From Clostridiales bacterium (GTDB taxonomy: Bacteria; Bacillota; Clostridia; Saccharofermentanales; Saccharofermentanaceae): a DNA stretch of 35,396 bases. Under the pieces are notes generated by a model, which was given only the letters and a program-made list of their open reading frames with translations, was not told the origin of the DNA and ran no database searches. Where the stretch lies: NCBI GenBank assembly GCA_017617935.1, contig JAFZVF010000033.1, forward strand, positions 1-35,396, written 5' to 3'. Shown here in pieces: positions 1 to 6,818 of the stretch (the first letter of the stretch is position 1; each line of letters opens with the position of its first letter). The position numbers and the translations under genes were made by a program.

Positions 1-56
1 AAAAGTGCAACTGTCGGAGTTAATTACTCTCTAACAATTACACTTTCTATGGTACT

Positions 57-80
57 AAAAAGGCTGCCCGAAGGCAGCCT
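57..80 (-). terminator. Rho-independent terminator of the ferredoxin gene
   Basis: A perfect 8-bp stem (AGGCTGCC paired with GGCAGCCT, loop CGAA) lies at 61-80. On the minus strand it is followed by a short T run at 60-57. It begins 24 bases past the ferredoxin stop codon, the normal position for an intrinsic terminator. Confidence 0.85.
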
Positions 81-104
81 CATTATGCATTAACCGTTAA
101 CCGA

Positions 105-275
105 TTAACCCTCAGAGATAGCTCCGAGAGGGCAAGCTGCAGCGCAAGCACCGCAGGAAACGCAAACGTCAGCATCGATCTGATACTGAGAATCACCCTG
201 GGAAATAGCACCAACAGGGCAGCCATCAGCACATGTTCCGCAAGAAGCGCATGCGTCAGAAATTACATAAGCCAT
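105..275 (-). CDS. 2[4Fe-4S] ferredoxin
   Basis: This 56-residue protein is a small bacterial ferredoxin, a soluble low-potential electron carrier typical of anaerobes. Two cysteine motifs are visible: CASCGTCADGCP near residues 9-20 and CVSCGACAAACP near 38-49. Each has the CxxCxxCxxxCP pattern that binds one [4Fe-4S] cluster, and the two halves are an evident internal duplication. Translation starts at ATG 275-273, preceded by an AGGAGG site about 7 bases upstream. It is monocistronic, with a candidate extended -10 promoter at 329-337 and a strong terminator at 57-80. Its electron partner cannot be told from this window. Confidence 0.95.
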   Translation of the reverse strand: MAYVISDACASCGTCADGCPVGAISQGDSQYQIDADVCVSCGACAAACPLGAISEG

Positions 276-328
276 TGTAAGAATCCTCCTAATTAGATTT
301 CCATCGTGAAGCGAACTTCACTTGTATT

Positions 329-337
329 ATTATATCA
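329..337 (-). promoter_or_regulatory. Candidate extended -10 promoter of the ferredoxin gene
   Basis: The minus strand reads TGATATAAT here: a perfect TATAAT (334-329) preceded by TG at 337-336. No good -35 box is visible, which is common with extended -10 promoters. It lies 54 bases upstream of the ferredoxin ATG and downstream of the ricT stop codon. Confidence 0.6.
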
Positions 338-340
338 CAA

Positions 341-413
341 GAATAATGCGCTTTGTGAGCGATTTCCGCACAAGCAAAGCGCGGAGGACCTTAGCGAACA
401 AAACGCATTATTC
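341..413 (-). terminator. Nested hairpins after ricT, probable terminator
   Basis: Two inverted repeats overlap. The outer arms, GAATAATGCG (341-350) and CGCATTATTC (404-413), are perfect and include the ricT stop codon. The inner arms, GCGCTTTG (348-355) and CAAAGCGC (375-382), are also perfect. Bases 348-350 belong to both, so the two stems exclude each other. On the minus strand the inner hairpin is followed by ATTATTCTTG, a weak T-rich tail. It probably ends the tmk-holB-ricT transcript; an attenuator role is speculative. Confidence 0.45.
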
Positions 414-1292
414 GTCTTCGTCCTTTGTATCCTTCTTCTTGCCGCGGTTTTTGGCTTCGCAATTCGCGCAGCGTCTTTCACAGATCTCGGGATTGAGCGG
501 CTCGATGTCTGCCCAGGAATATCTTTCGATCTTCGTCTCGTTCTCGTTCATGAACTTGACCGAGAGCTGTTCCTCAACGAAATTGACGTCGGACACGATG
601 CCCATTCCGTCAGGGGTCCTAACGCGGTCACCGGTATCGGGAAGACGCCTTCTCGCGTCCTCGTAAGCTTCCTTTTCGAACTGGAGGCAGCACATGAGCC
701 TTCCGCAGGCTCCGTTGAGCTTGCCCGGATTGAGTGACAATCCCTGGCATCTTGCGAGCTTGAGGTTGACGGGGGCGAACTTGTCAAGGAAAGTGCAGCA
801 GCAAAGCTCCCTGCCGCAGAGGCCTATGCCTCCGACGAGCTTCGCCTGGTCGCGAGAACCGATCTGTCTCAACTCGATCCTAGTCCTGAAGGCATATGCG
901 AGGTCCTTTACGAGTTCCCTGAAGTCCACCCTTCCCTCTGCCGTAAAGAAGAACGTAAGCTTCTTGCCGTCAAATGAATAGGTGCAGTCAACGAGGTTCA
1001 TTTCGAGGCCGCGCATGTCAATGAACTCACGGCACTTAACGAAGGCTTCCTTTTCTTCGGCGCACTTCTGGTCGTAGCGATCCATCTCGGCTTCGGTCGC
1101 CTTGTGCATTATGGGCAGTATGTCGTCATCCACAACGTCAGTCTCATATGGCTCCTCGCAGACGTGGGCGAGATCGATTCCCAAAGAGGTCTCGACCATT
1201 ACCGCGTCACCTATCCCGAGGTTGAACCCGTCACAGCTGAACCTATAGGTCTTTCCAGCGTCGTGAAAACGCACGTTAACTATCTTCGTCAT
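408..1292 (-). CDS. ricT: PSP1-domain protein RicT (YaaT)
   Basis: This 294-residue protein belongs to the PSP1/RicT family. In Bacillus subtilis RicT joins RicA and RicF in a complex that carries iron-sulfur clusters and modulates RNase Y-dependent mRNA processing, competence and sporulation. The PSP1 core spans about residues 60-210. It has a dense cysteine set at 159, 164-166, 182, 196 and 201-202, plus a C-terminal CERRCANC motif near 272-279, consistent with metal binding. The tail is lysine- and acid-rich. The start ATG overlaps the holB stop by one base (TAATG) and is preceded by GAGGAG. The order tmk-holB-ricT is conserved in Bacillota. RicA and RicF are not in this window. Confidence 0.93.
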   Translation of the reverse strand: MTKIVNVRFHDAGKTYRFSCDGFNLGIGDAVMVETSLGIDLAHVCEEPYETDVVDDDILPIMHKATEAEMDRYDQKCAEEKEAFVKCREFIDMRGLEMNLVDCTYSFDGKKLTFFFTAEGRVDFRELVKDLAYAFRTRIELRQIGSRDQAKLVGGIGLCGRELCCCTFLDKFAPVNLKLARCQGLSLNPGKLNGACGRLMCCLQFEKEAYEDARRRLPDTGDRVRTPDGMGIVSDVNFVEEQLSVKFMNENETKIERYSWADIEPLNPEICERRCANCEAKNRGKKKDTKDEDE

Positions 1293-2296
1293 TATTTCAA
1301 CTCCTCATGTATTTTAAGCAGCATCGCGCACGAAGCCGCGTCGTAATTCGCATTTACTTCCAAAGCCCTTAAGAATTCCTTCACTGCCGCTACGCACTTT
1401 CCGAGCTTGACCATGTCCGTTTTTGGCGAAGCCGCGAGCTTTTCGAGCTTGAGCCTATGTTCCGTGAAAGTTATCTTTTTGCAATCGGGAATCCCCTTGA
1501 GCCTCATAAGATCGTCGATCAGGAGCATGACGTCAGTGGCGATGGCGACCGCGTCATCCTTGTGATCGTTCATGAATTCGGCTTGTTCCTTCAATATCTT
1601 TAAGTAAGAAGCTTCCGGGATCTCAAGGAACAATTCGGCGACCTTTCTCCTGAGGTCCACGTCCTCGCCCTGCTTTGCCATCGTGATCGCCTTGCCGGGA
1701 ACTCCGCCGCAGTTGTCTGCCGCAATCCTGGCGGTCTGCTCGGGGCAGTCGGGAACGTTCTTCTTCAATATCTCAAGGATCTCGTCATTCGTGTAAGGCT
1801 CGATCTTCAGTTCAGTGGCCCTTGAAAGAACGGTGTCCAGGACCATGTCCCTGTTTGAGCTGAGCAGGATGAACACCACGTGCTTCGGCGGTTCCTCAAG
1901 GGACTTCAGAAGCGCGTTCTGGCTCTCCGTACCCAGATAATCGCAATCCAGTATAAAAACCTTCGTCTTGGAGAACTGAGGCCTCAGTATCGCTTCCGGA
2001 ACGATGGTTTCCTTGATGTAGCTTACCTTTATATTCTTGGAATCCGCAGGCTTGTAAACCTTGACTACGTCAGGCGTCGTGCCCGCATCGTAATACTTGC
2101 AGCAATTGCATTTTCCGCAGGCTCCATCCTCACCCGGATCGTCGCACATAAGCGCTTTGGCGAATTCCTCGGCGAAAGCGTGACGGCCCGAACCTACGGG
2201 ACCGATGAACATGAAGGTACCGCTCTGCCTTTCGCTTACTGCGGCAGAGAGGGTCTTTTTGATTCCGTTTTGTCCTGTAAGGTCCGAAAATGCCAT
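1292..2296 (-). CDS. holB: DNA polymerase III subunit delta' (clamp loader)
   Basis: This 334-residue protein is the delta' subunit of the clamp loader, which helps load the beta sliding clamp during replication. The N-terminal region is an AAA+ module starting near FSDLTGQNGIKKTL, with a P-loop-like GPVGSGR at about 33-39. A four-cysteine zinc-binding stretch (CDDPGEDGACGKCNCC) lies near residues 51-66. The sensor-type segment NALLKSLEEPP and a later SRATEL (instead of SRC) complete the fold. Its ATG overlaps the tmk stop (TAATG) with no clear ribosome site, so translation is probably coupled to tmk. Confidence 0.93.
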   Translation of the reverse strand: MAFSDLTGQNGIKKTLSAAVSERQSGTFMFIGPVGSGRHAFAEEFAKALMCDDPGEDGACGKCNCCKYYDAGTTPDVVKVYKPADSKNIKVSYIKETIVPEAILRPQFSKTKVFILDCDYLGTESQNALLKSLEEPPKHVVFILLSSNRDMVLDTVLSRATELKIEPYTNDEILEILKKNVPDCPEQTARIAADNCGGVPGKAITMAKQGEDVDLRRKVAELFLEIPEASYLKILKEQAEFMNDHKDDAVAIATDVMLLIDDLMRLKGIPDCKKITFTEHRLKLEKLAASPKTDMVKLGKCVAAVKEFLRALEVNANYDAASCAMLLKIHEELK

Positions 2297-2913
2297 TATA
2301 TTATAGTTTCTATCTTTTCCTGAATCTGTTTGAATATCTCTTCGGGTGTGGCGGAAGCGTCCAGAGTAACGATCCTGCCGTCCTCTGAAGCCGCACGGAT
2401 AAAGCCCTGTCTGACCTTCTCCTGGAATGCGTCTCCCGCGGATTCGATCCTGTCCTTTTCCTCTCCCCTCGCATTCCTTCTCTTGATCGCGCCTTCAACG
2501 CTTATGTCGAGGAAGAAGGTAACGTCGGGGGCAAGGCCGCCCGTGGCGTCCATGTTGAGACGGCTGACCATCTCGGGTCCAAGGCCTCTTGCGCATCCCT
2601 GGTATGCATAAGACGAATCGAAGAACCTGTCGCAGATGACGATCTTTCCTTCGGCCAATGCCGGCTTGATGGTCTCCTCGACGATCTGCGCCCTGGCAGC
2701 CTCGAAAAGGAAAAGCTCGGTCATGGGAGCCATCGAGCTGTTCTTCTTGTCCAGAAGAAGCTCTCTGATCCTTTCGCCGATCTTCGTTCCGCCCGGTTCC
2801 CTGACAAGAAGAACCGTCCTTCCGAGTCCTTCAAGCCAAGTCTTGCAAAGAGCGGTCTGCGTGCTCTTGCCGCAGCCGTCTATGCCTTCGAATGTAATGA
2901 AAACGCCCTTCAT
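2296..2913 (-). CDS. tmk: Thymidylate kinase
   Basis: dTMP kinase phosphorylates dTMP to dTDP in DNA precursor synthesis. The 205-residue protein has the P-loop GIDGCGKST at 10-18, the DRF motif at 95-97 followed by SSYAYQG, and an arginine-rich lid (RRNARGEEKDR). I chose ATG 2913 because MKGVFITFEG aligns with the usual family N-terminus and the ATG lies one base past the upstream gene's stop. An in-frame TTG at 2922 has a better-spaced AAGGA (8 bases) and would add three residues, overlapping the previous gene by 8 bases. The length is normal for the family. Confidence 0.94.
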   Translation of the reverse strand: MKGVFITFEGIDGCGKSTQTALCKTWLEGLGRTVLLVREPGGTKIGERIRELLLDKKNSSMAPMTELFLFEAARAQIVEETIKPALAEGKIVICDRFFDSSYAYQGCARGLGPEMVSRLNMDATGGLAPDVTFFLDISVEGAIKRRNARGEEKDRIESAGDAFQEKVRQGFIRAASEDGRIVTLDASATPEEIFKQIQEKIETII

Positions 2914-2914
2914 G

Positions 2915-3391
2915 TCATTCAATGGTGATGTCCTTCATGGACGCGATCACCTGATAGATCTCCTTGGTGATCCTGGCGTTGTCGCTCCTGATGTCATCAA
3001 CGGTCTCAACCTTCTTGACGGGAGCAACGTTCTCGCGCTCTTCGTCAGTAAACCTCGGTCGCTTCTCGCGCTTGGGCTTCTGCTCGCGCATCGTGTTCTG
3101 GCCGTCTATCTGTCTCTTTCGCTTCTGCTCGGGTCTTCCCTCAGGCCTGTTCTCGCGGCCTTCGTTCTTCTCCCTGGGCTCGCGGTTGCCCTTCTGGCCC
3201 TTCTCGCCGCCCTGGCGCTGACGGTTCTCGTCATTGGGGCGCTGCTGGCGCTGGCCCTGACCCTGTCCACCGTGTCTGCGGCGGTGGTTGCGGTTTCTGC
3301 GGATCTCGCCGCCCTGCTGGTCTTTTTGGAAATTGTCCTGTCTTGCGCCCTGCTGGGGTGCCACAGGTGTACCGGCGTTGTTTTCAGCCAT
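2915..3391 (-). CDS. Arg/Gln/Gly-rich disordered protein, unknown function
   Basis: I do not recognise a family. The 158-residue protein is mostly low complexity: residues 30-115 are dominated by R, Q, G, N, E and K, with RRNRNHRRRH at 31-40 and several RQ/GQ/RP runs. It is strongly basic there and predicted to be unfolded, as in many RNA- or DNA-binding tails. Residues 128-158 (VETVDDIRSDNARITKEIYQ onward) look like a folded amphipathic helix and may be the conserved part. ATG 3391 is chosen because GGAGG lies 5 bases upstream; a TTG at 3403 would overlap that site. It is first in the transcript with tmk, holB and ricT, suggesting a nucleic-acid-related role. Confidence 0.75.
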   Translation of the reverse strand: MAENNAGTPVAPQQGARQDNFQKDQQGGEIRRNRNHRRRHGGQGQGQRQQRPNDENRQRQGGEKGQKGNREPREKNEGRENRPEGRPEQKRKRQIDGQNTMREQKPKREKRPRFTDEERENVAPVKKVETVDDIRSDNARITKEIYQVIASMKDITIE

Positions 3392-3433
3392 GTTTTCCTC
3401 CAAATTTCTTTTTCTTATTTCCTTAAACGATTA

Positions 3434-3462
3434 ATTATAAACTCTGGTTCCTGATAACTCAA
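3434..3462 (-). promoter_or_regulatory. Sigma-A-type promoter for the tmk-holB-ricT transcript
   Basis: On the minus strand TTGAGT (3462-3457) and TATAAT (3439-3434) are separated by exactly 17 bases. The -35 box overlaps the folK stop codon (3461-3459). The -10 box ends 42 bases before the ATG of the Arg-rich gene. It would give that gene, tmk, holB and ricT their own promoter even if transcripts also read through from folK. Confidence 0.65.
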
Positions 3463-3929
3463 ATCCTCGAACGGTAGAGCCTTACTCCGCTGCCCTCCGG
3501 GATTGGGACGTCCACGTCTTCAAGGTCCTTTGCGGGCACTATCACGAACGCCCGTTCCTTCCACCTCGGATGGGGTATCGTAAGCCTTGGCGTATCGACC
3601 GTCTCATCCCCGTAGAAGATTATGTCGATATCCAAGGTCCTCGGGCCCCAGCGGATCGTCCTCTTGCGCTTGCAGTCGTTCTCTATCCCGCTCGTAAGAT
3701 CCAAAAGCTCTTCGGGGCCAAGCGTAGTCAGAAAGCTTACGCAGGTGTTGAGGAAGTCAGGCTGGTCGGTGTATCCGACGGGTTCGGTCTCGTAGATCGA
3801 CGCCTTCCTTAAGGACTTGATCTGAGGGCAGGCTTCAAGGCGTTCTTCGGCAAACGCGATGTTGGCCTCACGGTCGCCAATGTTGCTTCCGATCGAAAGC
3901 AGGACCTTTATCTCACCTTGTCCGTTCAA
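3459..3929 (-). CDS. folK: HPPK (6-hydroxymethyl-7,8-dihydropterin pyrophosphokinase)
   Basis: FolK transfers pyrophosphate from ATP to hydroxymethyl-dihydropterin, the step before dihydropteroate synthase. The 156-residue protein shows the N-terminal LLSIGSNIGDRE, the signature RWGPRTLDIDI (about 93-103, with the metal-binding Asp100 and Asp102), and IPHPRWKERAF with the conserved His-Pro. The start is TTG 3929-3927: GGAGG lies 6 bases upstream and the resulting N-terminus is short, as in the family. Longer upstream extensions in this frame run into folB and have no support. It overlaps folB by 17 bases, so the two are translationally coupled. Confidence 0.93.
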   Translation of the reverse strand: MNGQGEIKVLLSIGSNIGDREANIAFAEERLEACPQIKSLRKASIYETEPVGYTDQPDFLNTCVSFLTTLGPEELLDLTSGIENDCKRKRTIRWGPRTLDIDIIFYGDETVDTPRLTIPHPRWKERAFVIVPAKDLEDVDVPIPEGSGVRLYRSRI

Positions 3930-4272
3930 TCCTGACCTCCATCGTCTCAAAAACGGCATCGACGGGTGCATTGGGCTTGCCCACCGTCACCGCGCATGAG
4001 ACCGCCTCCGGGACCTCAGAAAGAACCATGTCGGCTATCATCTGCGCAAGATGCTCTATGAGGTTGCCCTTGTCTTTGCCGACTATCGCTTTTGCCTTGT
4101 CACAGAGGACGGCATAGTCCGCCGTATCTTCAAGATTATCAGAATCGCAGCCGTTTATGCGGTCAAAAAACACCTCAATGGTGACTACGAACTCCTGGCC
4201 GTTCACCTTCTCTTTTTCGAGACATCCGGTGTGGCCAAAAAAGACCATGTTCTTCAGCGTGATCTTATCCAT
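3913..4272 (-). CDS. folB: Dihydroneopterin aldolase
   Basis: FolB converts 7,8-dihydroneopterin to 6-hydroxymethyl-dihydropterin and glycolaldehyde. At 119 residues it has the usual length of the tunnelling-fold enzyme. Visible signatures are MVFFGHTGCLEKEKVNGQEF near the N-terminus, TADYAVLCDKA, NLIEHLAQMIAD in the middle helix with the conserved Glu, and VGKPNAPVDA, whose Lys aligns with the catalytic lysine. The ATG has GGAGG 5 bases upstream. It lies 14 bases after folP and overlaps folK. Confidence 0.94.
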   Translation of the reverse strand: MDKITLKNMVFFGHTGCLEKEKVNGQEFVVTIEVFFDRINGCDSDNLEDTADYAVLCDKAKAIVGKDKGNLIEHLAQMIADMVLSEVPEAVSCAVTVGKPNAPVDAVFETMEVRIERTR

Positions 4273-4286
4273 CTTATCCTCCGCCG

Positions 4287-5156
4287 TCAGCCGTAAAAGA
4301 CGCTGTCAAAAGCATTTAGCGCCAGTCTTGAACCGGCAGCGTCGTGGACCCTGACCATTGCCGCGCCTGCAGCAGCCGCCGTTACGCTTAGGCCCGCCGT
4401 GATGCGGTCGAGCTCATCCTCGGTCACTTCTTCCTTGCCCGAGAGAGCCTTTACGTATCTCTTGCGCGATGCCGCGTAAAGAATCGGATACTTGCCGTCA
4501 AAACCAAGGCGCAGCAAGCCTTCCGTAAGCATTCCTTCCTGTTCCCTGTCGGTTCCGAACCCGATGCCCGGATCGGTCATTATCGATTCATGAGGGATTC
4601 CCGCTTCCTCAGCGATCTTAATGCTCTTGGAAAGTTCTTCTTCAGCGCGCGAAAGAATGTCCTGATCAGGCTTGTTTTCGCCTGCTCCGAAGATTCTCGA
4701 ATTGAACATCACGATCACTCCGGCGTTATAGGAAGCAGCGACCTTGGCCATTTCAGGATCCCCGAACAGGCCCGTGACGTCGTTTACGACGTCGCAACCT
4801 TCCTCGAGTGCGGCTTTTGCGGTCTTTGCCTTGTAGGTGTCAACGGAAAGCGGAACGTCGAATCTCTGGCGGATCGCTCTAATGACGGGAATTATCCTCG
4901 ATATCTCCTCATCTGCCGTAATCGGCTGAACCTTGGGATTCGTTGCCTCGCCTCCTATATCAATCACGTCGCAGCCTGACTCGATCAGACGCTCCGTCTG
5001 CTTAAGGCAGGACTCGACGTCGGTATATCTTCCACCGTCAGAAAAAGAATCGGGAGTGCAGTTTAAGATGCCCATTACAAGGGTCTTCCTGCCGATCACG
5101 AGTTCTTTGTCGCGGCACTTGTAAACGCCTGTATATCTGTTGTCTGAAGCTATCAT
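4287..5156 (-). CDS. folP: Dihydropteroate synthase
   Basis: FolP condenses hydroxymethyl-dihydropterin pyrophosphate with p-aminobenzoate to give dihydropteroate; it is the sulfonamide target. The 289-residue TIM barrel shows the family signatures MGILNCTPDSFSDGG, CDVIDIGGEATNP, LSVDTYKAKTA, VVNDVTG and MTDPGIGFG in order. The end has VRVHDAAGS, the usual DHPS C-terminal arginine-histidine motif. The ATG lies 3 bases after the folE stop, with only a weak ribosome site, so coupled translation is likely. Confidence 0.95.
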   Translation of the reverse strand: MIASDNRYTGVYKCRDKELVIGRKTLVMGILNCTPDSFSDGGRYTDVESCLKQTERLIESGCDVIDIGGEATNPKVQPITADEEISRIIPVIRAIRQRFDVPLSVDTYKAKTAKAALEEGCDVVNDVTGLFGDPEMAKVAASYNAGVIVMFNSRIFGAGENKPDQDILSRAEEELSKSIKIAEEAGIPHESIMTDPGIGFGTDREQEGMLTEGLLRLGFDGKYPILYAASRKRYVKALSGKEEVTEDELDRITAGLSVTAAAAGAAMVRVHDAAGSRLALNAFDSVFYG

Positions 5157-5159
5157 GGA

Positions 5160-5783
5160 TCAGATACCCGAACGCTGCCTGTTGATCAGGGCGAGCGCCT
5201 CATTGCGCGTTCTGAGGTCGGTCCTGCAGCCTCCGCGCATTGCTGACGTAACTGTCTTGGAGCCGGGCTTTCTGATGCCTCTCATGGTCATGCATAGGTG
5301 TTCTGCTTCAAGCACGACGCATACCGATCTCGCATCTACCGCGTGCTCAATTGCATCTGCGATCTCTGACGTGAGTCTTTCCTGAAGCTGGGGCTTGCGC
5401 GAAAGCGTATCTACGATCCTCGCAACCTTGGAAAGGCCGAAGATCTTGCCTTCTCTTGGGATATAAACCACATGTGCCTTTCCGTGGAAAGGAAGAAGAT
5501 GATGTTCGCACATCGAATAGAACGGGATGTCGCCGATCAGTATCATCTCGTCATTGCCTTCACCATGGAAAACCTTGATGTCTTTTGAAATGTCCCTGTG
5601 AAGCCCTGCGAAGACTTCGGCATACATCCTTGCGACGCGCTGCGGCGTATCAAGAAGGCCTTCCCTGTCCGGATCCTCGCCGATGGCCTCGAGGATCTGC
5701 CTGACGGCATTCTCGATCTTCGGGAGATCCATGTTCTTGCGGCTCTCCTCGGGTATCTGACTATCGTTTGCGTAATCGTACAT
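5160..5783 (-). CDS. folE: GTP cyclohydrolase I
   Basis: FolE converts GTP to dihydroneopterin triphosphate, the first committed step of folate synthesis. The 207-residue protein has the zinc-site motif MCEHHLLPF (Cys92, His95) and a second ligand Cys164 in [42 protein letters not shown] and a C-terminal RTRNEAL complete the family pattern. The ATG is preceded by GGAG. It starts 16 bases after the AraC-family gene with no intervening terminator, and heads the folE-P-B-K run. Confidence 0.95.
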   Translation of the reverse strand: MYDYANDSQIPEESRKNMDLPKIENAVRQILEAIGEDPDREGLLDTPQRVARMYAEVFAGLHRDISKDIKVFHGEGNDEMILIGDIPFYSMCEHHLLPFHGKAHVVYIPREGKIFGLSKVARIVDTLSRKPQLQERLTSEIADAIEHAVDARSVCVVLEAEHLCMTMRGIRKPGSKTVTSAMRGGCRTDLRTRNEALALINRQRSGI

Positions 5784-5799
5784 TTACTCCAAACCTTCC

Positions 5800-6804
5800 T
5801 TACTTCAAGTGATTTTTCCTGTATTCCATAGGAGTCATTCCCATAAGCTTCCTGAACGCGACGTTGAAGCGCTGAGGAGATGAGAAACCCGACTGCAAAG
5901 AGATCGCGGATACCTTGATCTCGTTGTTTTCAAGAAGCGCGCAAGCGCGCTCGATCCTTTTCTTCATGAGGTAGTTCATGGGGGAAATGCCCGTCTCGTC
6001 CTTGAAGGCCCTCGTAAAGTATCCCTGGCTGAGGAACACGTACTGGGCCGCCTGTGCGACAGTGATGCCCTGGTCAAAATTGTCGTCCATGTACTGCTTT
6101 GCGATTGCGACGAGCTCTTTGGCCTTGCCGGTCTTGACCCTGATGTTCTCCTCCCATTCGTTGCGCATCGCGCGTGAGAGGTTGATCATGAGCTCGACCG
6201 TGAGGGTCTGGATCATGAGGTCCTTCGAATATCTTTCATCGCCCATTTCGGAAACGATGCGCTCTGCGAGCATGCTTATCTCGGTCTTTTCCGCACCGGT
6301 AACGACGAAGCACGGTTGGCTCGTCATTTCGTTGTCCTCGGTAAGGCCAAGGTCAGCGAACTTCAAAAAGCTCTCCAGGGAAGTCCTTGCCATAGAGCCC
6401 GGGATCACCACGGATGGGCCCGCGTTCTTTGTTTTGGCGCGCTTTTTCTCTGAAGGCTGTACCCTTCCTTCCTTTGCCGCGGAAAGCTCCTTGGCGTCAT
6501 GGATGAAGCCGAAGTAAAGGTTCAGGAGATCCGCCTCGCCTGACTTAATGTTGAGGCTGTGCTTGACCAAAGGCCTAATTACTATCGTCGAGCCCTTGCC
6601 GAGCGTTATCTTGCCGCCGCCTTCGACCGAGACCTCGATCTTGCCGGAACGCAGGTACAAAAGCTCGTGTGAATTGTGAGAACTTTCAGAAGGTAAAGAA
6701 TCCTTCGTATCGTAGATGTGCTCAATGCCCTCGATTACCACGGGCATGGAACCCGCCGACATCAGGATCTCGTCTTCAATCGCCGAAAGCAGTTTGTTGG
6801 CCAT
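5800..6804 (-). CDS. AraC-family transcriptional regulator
   Basis: This 334-residue protein has a cupin-like N-terminal sensor: HELLYLRSGKIEVSVEGGG followed by LGKGSTIVIRPLVKHSL, around residues 47-83. The AraC/XylS DNA-binding domain covers about the last 100 residues, with helix-turn-helix ITVAQAAQYVFLSQGYFTRA and the closing signature SGFSSPQRFNVAFRKLMGMT. The middle, rich in Ser/Lys, links the two. Such proteins usually sense a sugar or sugar derivative and activate nearby catabolic genes. It lies 14 bases after the SASA-like gene with its own GGGAGG site, so that gene and folE are its likeliest transcript mates; the ligand cannot be told. Confidence 0.9.
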   Translation of the reverse strand: MANKLLSAIEDEILMSAGSMPVVIEGIEHIYDTKDSLPSESSHNSHELLYLRSGKIEVSVEGGGKITLGKGSTIVIRPLVKHSLNIKSGEADLLNLYFGFIHDAKELSAAKEGRVQPSEKKRAKTKNAGPSVVIPGSMARTSLESFLKFADLGLTEDNEMTSQPCFVVTGAEKTEISMLAERIVSEMGDERYSKDLMIQTLTVELMINLSRAMRNEWEENIRVKTGKAKELVAIAKQYMDDNFDQGITVAQAAQYVFLSQGYFTRAFKDETGISPMNYLMKKRIERACALLENNEIKVSAISLQSGFSSPQRFNVAFRKLMGMTPMEYRKNHLK

Positions 6805-6818
6805 CTTCTCCCTCCCAA

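Noticed and set aside
1..56. Possible further gene or site left of the ferredoxin terminator
   Set aside because: AT-rich with short weak inverted repeats; no start codon with a ribosome site or clear motif.
2636..3454. A 272-codon plus-strand frame with long hydrophobic runs
   Set aside because: The hydrophobic leucine/alanine runs are the mirror of the Arg/Gln/Gly-rich gene and tmk on the other strand; no ribosome site or known fold.
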